A stretch of 64,000 nt of DNA from Trichuris trichiura. Lineage: Eukaryota; Nematoda; Enoplea; Trichinellida; Trichuridae. Every line of letters begins with the position of its first letter. The stretch's first letter is position 1. The position numbers were made by a program, and so were the translations under genes. The stretch is from NCBI GenBank assembly GCA_037903355.1, contig JBAJFE010000026.1, positions 6,634,001 through 6,698,000 on the forward strand. Reading direction: 5' to 3'. The notes beneath the pieces are model-generated. The model saw only the letters and a list, made by a program, of their open reading frames with translations. It had not been told where the DNA came from and searched no databases. Below are positions 59,101-64,000 of this stretch, one piece after another.

Positions 59101-62100
59101 TGTAAGACAATGAGGTACGCTTGGAGTCACAACCAGTTCATATTTCATGCTAAGTCGGACATAGCGAATTACCCGGTTGACGTTTCAGTGAATATACTCA
59201 AGCGGCAGGAGCGCGCGCAACGCTGCCGAAGCTGGACAGCTAACTAAAGCTGTTCATACGAGCTAATGATGGTGAGAATATCTTTATATGGCTCCAAAAA
59301 GGAAAAGGGAAGTTATTGGCAGAATTTGTTTTTTTTCCACACCACCTGTTGCAACATAAAAGTTAATTGCTTAACGCAAATGACTTATTGCTCCTTTAAC
59401 GTGTTCATATTGCTCATTTCTAATAATAGTATTTTTCTTTGGACATAGTTAATCAGCTGCTCAGAATAGATGTCAGTGCAAGGCGAACCAACTATACGAT
59501 CTGCACTTACCCTGTTCGCTGGAACCGATAACTGCCAGTTGCAAATCGGAGAAGTATTCAGCATCACCGATTTTGGTTCCATCTTGCTCCATGATACCTC
59601 TGCGTTCTATCAAGTCGATGATACACTCTGGCTACGAAATATCGTTGTAAAGCGGATGTACAACTTTTCACATGTACCTGCTTGATCACGGTTTCTTTAC
59701 TAAACTTTTGAAATTCCAAAGCGCTTTCGTGCTCGTTTGAGTTTGAAGTTGCGTCATAGCAGATGCTGAAATTTAAATATTATTGGTAGTAGGGCAGCAA
59801 AAAAATTTGTCTTTTCTTGGATCTACGAAGAACTCATTGTCAACGTACACTTCCTATAGGTGTTAAAACTACATGAAAATTCGTTGCATTCTTTAACAGC
59901 ATATGGTAAGCACAACAAAGCATGGATTATCCGAATCATCCGGGAGGCAAATGTTATAAATCGTCAAAAAAATGAAACATGCCGTGCATATCCTTGTTAG
60001 ATTCTTGCTTTTTGAATTTTTCTGGACCGTTACAGCACATTTACTGTCATTTATCCTTTTACTCAAGGTGATAAGTTTGCCCATAGAGAATTGAATGCAA
60101 CGCGATGAAGATTGGAAGAATAACTTTAAGCTTTAAGGTTTAAATGTTCTTTCAGCATCAGATAGAAGGGAATAAGCTGACGTTGAAATGGATTAGCCTG
60201 TAGCACTGAGGATTGCGCATTCCACGTTTTGTAAAGGAATGAAATAGTCAAAGCAGTCTTAAATGCAAAAGAGAAAATGGGTGGAGGCTTTGATGAAGAA
60301 AATGAAGCTGAAACAGCCTTTTTTAATGAGGTAAGGAGTTTCGATGTTCAGACTGTCTGAATCGAAAGAAAGCAAAAGTGCAGCTCAGCTAAGCTTTGTT
60401 CTTAAACAAGATTTGTGATTTTGTAGTCTAGAAACGAACAGCAGCTTTCAGGCGGACATCTATTAAGGATTTTTAAAATGAAGCCATAGTCAATGCACTT
60501 TTGAATAATAGTAGTGAACTATTGTAGACTTGTGACATATTCAGTGTTCATTGCAGGACATTGAGTGCAGAAAGCTTCATGTTTTTTCCCTTTTGATCTT
60601 GAATGTCTTAGTTAAATTTTACGGTGATGGAAGTCAAAATAAAAATCCCAACCAGCTTTTCAACAGTATCCGAATTTTTTTAATTAACTGAGCTACTCCC
60701 AGTCACGTTTATAATAGTTCGGGTAGCCATGGCTTTACTGTGTACTAAACATTACTTACACATTATATAAGCTATGTATTCAGCATACCCACAATGTTGA
60801 CATTTTTTAAACTTTTGATTCTTCAGAAGTTCAACCCATTCGAAGTTGCGACTACATCCTAACTCCTTTGAAATACATACATTTTTGAAATTGCAGGAAT
60901 ACTCCTTTTAAGGAATGTCCTTCACTATTTTTGGTGGAATCACCTTTTTAGGATTTCAACGCACTCCTCTTTGGAAATGCTGCCGTTCAACTTTGCGATG
61001 ATTTCTTATGAAGACAAAAGAACCTATCCCTAAAACGCCCAACTGAACTTAAAGCTTCACACATAAAACCTACGCTTCTTTCTTTTTTCGTGTTCAGAGG
61101 AAATTACTTCTCTTTTAAGAACTGCTTGTCATGGAGTGCAACAAACAAACATCCTGCGCGTAGCCCACTTTCTATTGGAAATTTTCAATCTTAACTTTGA
61201 CGAGAAGGCCCAAAGCAATGCAGACGACTGCGCGCATCCCGCGCTATTCAACAGGTAAGTGGACGACATTGTTCCCGTGAAGAAAAGAGGTATAATTGAC
61301 TTCTTTCTAGAACTTTTAATTAATTTATGCATCAAATCAATTTCACCATAGACAAAATAATTTGATAAGAGACTTTGTTTTCTTGATATTTTGGTTAATG
61401 AGACAACTGAAGGTTTTATGACTACAGCGTAAAGAAAAATATTCCGACGTAACCCTCTTTGTTCAGCTATGAATGGTAGCATAAAAGTGTTAGGTGGAGC
61501 AACAAGGTTAAATGACCAGATATCCCGCAGTTTGCACTTCAGTTTGTACGGGAGACTATGCATCAAAATAGCTTTCCTAATGGATTGATTATGTTCATAA
61601 TATAATGCCTTATTCACAGATAGAGAGTAAGGCTTTTCTAGCGGGATTCCACTCTGTTTTACGGGTGATACTGAAACGCCTGGGAACATCCTTAGGCTTC
61701 AACAAATTCTTCACAACTTTTTTCAACCTAAGATCATTTCCTGAAGGTGAAAAAATAAAAGAAATGTGTTATTGTCGGGTTAAGAAACTTTTTGAAAAAA
61801 AAATTGATTGAAGTCTAAGCGGAAAAATCCCAAAGGTTATAGAGATTACCTCTTTTTGCGAAGGTAATGCATTATGACTACTTTTGCACTCAACATATTT
61901 AAAATATTCTTGTCCATTCTGCTCATCCTTAGAGACATTTTTTGTAAACTGATGACGACTCGCAGTGGAGATGTGAAAGTTCTATTTAGAAATGAAATAT
62001 CTGTTTGCACAACGGGAAATATGGTCACCTTATTGCCGTTCTCAGCAATAATTGATTATTCAAACTTAAAAAGCAGTTGACAAGCGCTTTTACTGCTGAC

Positions 62101-62533
62101 CTTCCGTAAGAACAAGTTGCCACAAATACTAAGTTTAGTTTGTTGTCAACCCCAGCTTAGGCAAACAAGCCATCATTTATAAGAAAGAGTTATCGAATTA
62201 AGAAATCTGACGTCCAAACAAAATTTATTTGCAATCGTGCTTAAGGCAATTCAGCAAAAAAAGCTCAGCCGGTTTTATGGAGATGAACAGTAGTGACACA
62301 ACTCACTCGTGGAAAAATATGGCAAAAGCCAGTGCGTATTGATTGGTCAGAAGGTGTTTGCACCGATCGTATAGCAAAAATGTCCGATGGATAAGCAGAA
62401 TGTTGTGGAAGTGTCGATTGGGAGCTGTGTAAGCTTCGAGAATGCGTTTCCACCAGGCACTTTTGACCTCGTCGACCGCATCAGCGTTCAAAAGATTCCA
62501 TCTCCGTTTCAACTCTTCTGCCGCTGCTTCCAT
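56177..62533 (-). CDS. HD-superfamily metal-dependent phosphohydrolase (COG4339-like)
   Basis: Small predicted HD-domain hydrolase. Exons: 62307-62533, 59678-59765, 59511-59631, 56471-56550 and 56177-56299; introns 2,541, 46, 2,960 and 171 bp; all phases match; 212 residues, the usual size for this group. Motifs in order: WWKRILEAYTAPNRHFHN with His43 and His49, the FFHD motif (His75-Asp76) followed by ICYD, SNSNEHESA (residues 83-91), AEYFSDLQLAVIG (Asp134), YEEYKRNLRLE, and the C-terminal block LLLIPNIF...FEKQSRENVQKEIEEL. The putative metal ligands are kept, but the family's T..H pair before the last Asp is absent and the second Asp of FLDxDL is Gln136. Substrate unknown. Intron 1 contains a decayed Penelope-like copy on the opposite strand. 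The split over 6.4 kb hides it from simple ORF searches. Confidence 0.85.
57188..57193 (-). terminator. AATAAA on the minus strand inside HD-gene intron 3
   Basis: Lies 104 bp beyond the 124-codon minus-strand frame at 57297-57671, which follows a TTTTGCAG acceptor. The pair could be an alternative 3' end or a nested gene, or chance. Confidence 0.25.
57297..57668 (-). CDS. Possible exon nested in HD-gene intron 3, unidentified
   Basis: Open for about 124 codons after an acceptor-like TTTTGCAG, with KQRELIDLLESLLRQC and a leucine-rich end. No family recognised. If spliced to HD exon 3 it would replace the conserved C-terminus, so it is either an alternative end, a nested gene or a chance frame. 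Confidence 0.25.
   Translation of the reverse strand: MLFFQADRRLLDSKSYMLIYSGKQRPEPQHHLLSHCINTASFSAAVICMANKSKQRELIDLLESLLRQCTLRDIAYRAGAKPVFLFFSEKRRTDKLDKDIPLLWLKRVLLPQLLLQLQFGANV
60277..60330 (+). CDS. Possible small first exon on the opposite strand in HD intron 1
   Basis: ATG-started, 18 acidic codons (MGGGFDEENEAETAFFNE) ending exactly at a GTAAGG donor. The next exon was not found. Weak evidence. Confidence 0.2.
61105..61750 (+). mobile_element. Decayed Penelope-like element PLE-C (RT relic)
   Basis: Across shifting frames the plus strand keeps the Penelope RT order: a degenerate SPLS block near 61157, then DDCAHPALFNR followed by VDDIV (61221-61275, with a stop where PLE-A has Tyr), LDILVNETTEGFMTTA matching FLDVLV..TTV, and an Arg-Lys remnant of YRKP near 61430. 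Many stops and indels. It lies in intron 1 of the HD gene, antisense to it. Confidence 0.75.
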
Positions 62534-64000
62534 GAAAACTGAACAGCTTAGCTTTACTGCAGTGCAACACGAATCAATAGAACTACAAGACCTTCAGGTT
62601 CCAATCCAAATGTGCCACCAGATAGGCTACAAAAATCTTCAGTGAAACTCGGGTCTCTTATTTTTGGATTCTATCTTTAGGTTAAAAGAAAAGCTACCTT
62701 TTTCAAGCATTATTGCCGTTGCATGGCTTGCTTGGATTTGTATAACAATGACTTTCGTAAATGTCGGTACCTAACCGGATGAAATGTTGATTTAATCCAT
62801 TTTTGTTTTCATACAGTCTTAATTCTTTTTGATATGACTTTTTCAGGGCTCCAATTTTGGCAGCAGTGAAAGCTTGCGACTGTGGGGTTAGTACCAAGGT
62901 CGCTATGTTTTGCAACAAATTAATGGGGCAAAGTGTGGCTGGTTGCGCGTCAACTAGTTTGAGCCAAAGAAGGAAATTAATTGTTAGCGGTAATAAAAAA
63001 GCGGTAAGACCAATTTTGCCGCCGAGAAAATTAGCCCGCCTGCACCCCGCCGACCGCGTCAAATGCCCTTACAAGTTGAGTGACGAATTCCGCTGACATT
63101 TGCTGTGCTGATGCTACAATTGGTCGTCCAATAATCGCACGCTTATTGAAATATCGACAACATCAAATGAAGCATTTCAAGTTTATGGGGAAAGGTAATG
63201 GTCGTTTGCAAAAGTGATCTGGTTCATGCAGATTTACTCTCGAAGGGTCCAGTTAAAAAGACAGCATGAAAAGATGCTCTGCTGTGCCTGCCAGTTCTGA
63301 ACAAGCGAAAAGAGGCTAGGCACAACAGTGTAACTGGTTTTTGTACGCTCATCCAGGACAGATGATTAGCTGCGCTGGTTGCTCCCAACGCCTTTGATCA
63401 TATGGCTGACATCAATATCACAGAGGGGATACATCGTTGGTAACACGCCTTATACTGCCAGCTGGTAAGTTTGCCTTTAGCGTTCATTGCAGATAGGACT
63501 TTAAAAAGCAAAACAGCTATCCGTACGAATTGTAAGTTCACCGTTTTCACCGTCTCTTTTCAACGACTACTATAAAGAGCGAAGATATTGCTATCGAAAG
63601 TGTCGTTACTCGTTAGCATCCTTTGACAATTCGTGTTGTTTTCTTAGCACGCAGTTTGCGTAAGATAACGATATTAATGACGTGGTGATCAGTTGCTTAG
63701 GAAAGCGGCAAACAACAATATTTGCGAATGAAATAACTTTTCGCCTTACACAACTACCATTCATTAACTTTTTCGACAAATGGACTCGTCTGACTGTCAC
63801 CCCACATTTGCTGGCTGCTATAGGAATCCCCACAGTGAACATTCTGCTTTGGTCAGGAAGCTTTTCCATAACAGCTCTGCATGGTTTAAGCAGTATTGAC
63901 GACTAACAGTACATTAACGTTAATGGATGAATTGGACTGTAAGCAGAATTGAAGCGTACCTTGATTAAATATTGGCCCATAAAAGTTTTGCTCATTAGAC
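62534..64000. other. Right-edge interval with one exon-like segment
   Basis: At 62847-63096 (plus) a good acceptor (CTTTTTCAG) leads into an open frame of 82 codons ending at TGA. The encoded segment is basic and Cys-bearing (KACDCGVSTKVAMFC, then RPILPPRKLARLHPADR) and may be a terminal exon of an unrecognised gene. The rest to 64000 shows nothing I can support. Confidence 0.35.

Noticed and set aside
59470..59685. 71-codon plus-strand frame
   Set aside because: Complement of HD exon 3 and part of exon 2, whose motifs are clear on the minus strand.
61129..61689. 186-codon minus-strand frame
   Set aside because: It is the antisense of the PLE-C RT relic. A shared peptide with the antisense of PLE-A (MSSTYLL) shows the similarity comes from the plus-strand element.
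1..64000. CRISPR arrays, bacterial operons or phage genes
   Set aside because: No regular spaced repeats and all recognised genes have eukaryotic introns and families.

Overview
This window is nuclear DNA of a small-genome animal. I infer a nematode, most likely clade I (Trichuris-like). The evidence is intron-rich genes with many introns of 45-70 bp, animal-only families (syntrophin, ATRAID, BLTP1/LPD-3, granulin, rhodopsin-type GPCR), a predicted BLTP1/LPD-3 protein of about 3,990 residues and several Penelope-like retroelements. The species call is an inference. Exon structures were assembled by hand from reading frame, GT..AG sites and matching intron phase.

Left block (0.6-10.9 kb, minus strand). 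Three genes lie head to tail, in transcription order syntrophin (5418-10865, 9 exons), ATRAID homologue (3882-4935, 7 exons), SNAPC3 homologue (693-1903, 2 exons). Syntrophin carries a 3.6 kb intron that contains a Penelope-like element (PLE-A, plus strand). About 0.9 kb of divergent spacer separates this block from the next gene.

Central block (11.8-30.3 kb, plus strand). One giant gene encodes a bridge-like lipid-transfer protein of the BLTP1/KIAA1109/Tweek/LPD-3 family (8 exons, about 3,993 codons, one exon of 6.7 kb). Its 3.4 kb second intron holds a nearly intact Penelope-like element (PLE-B, minus strand) with target-site duplications.

Right block (30.3-64 kb). This part is gene-poor and AT-richer. 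Confident genes are a secreted two-domain granulin (32818-33821, plus, 6 exons), an intronless rhodopsin-class GPCR (50979-52076, plus) and an HD-superfamily phosphohydrolase (56177-62533, minus, 5 exons, two introns of 2.5-3 kb). A decayed third Penelope copy (PLE-C, plus) lies in intron 1 of the HD gene. Several fold-back repeats and coding-looking exon fragments are scattered through the rest.

The most striking pattern is that all three Penelope-like copies sit inside introns and all three are antisense to their host gene. PLE-A and PLE-B share a 3' module (TATA-like box, hammerhead-like core, copy of the 5' leader ending at the ORF start codon), and PLE-A runs into the start of a second tandem copy.
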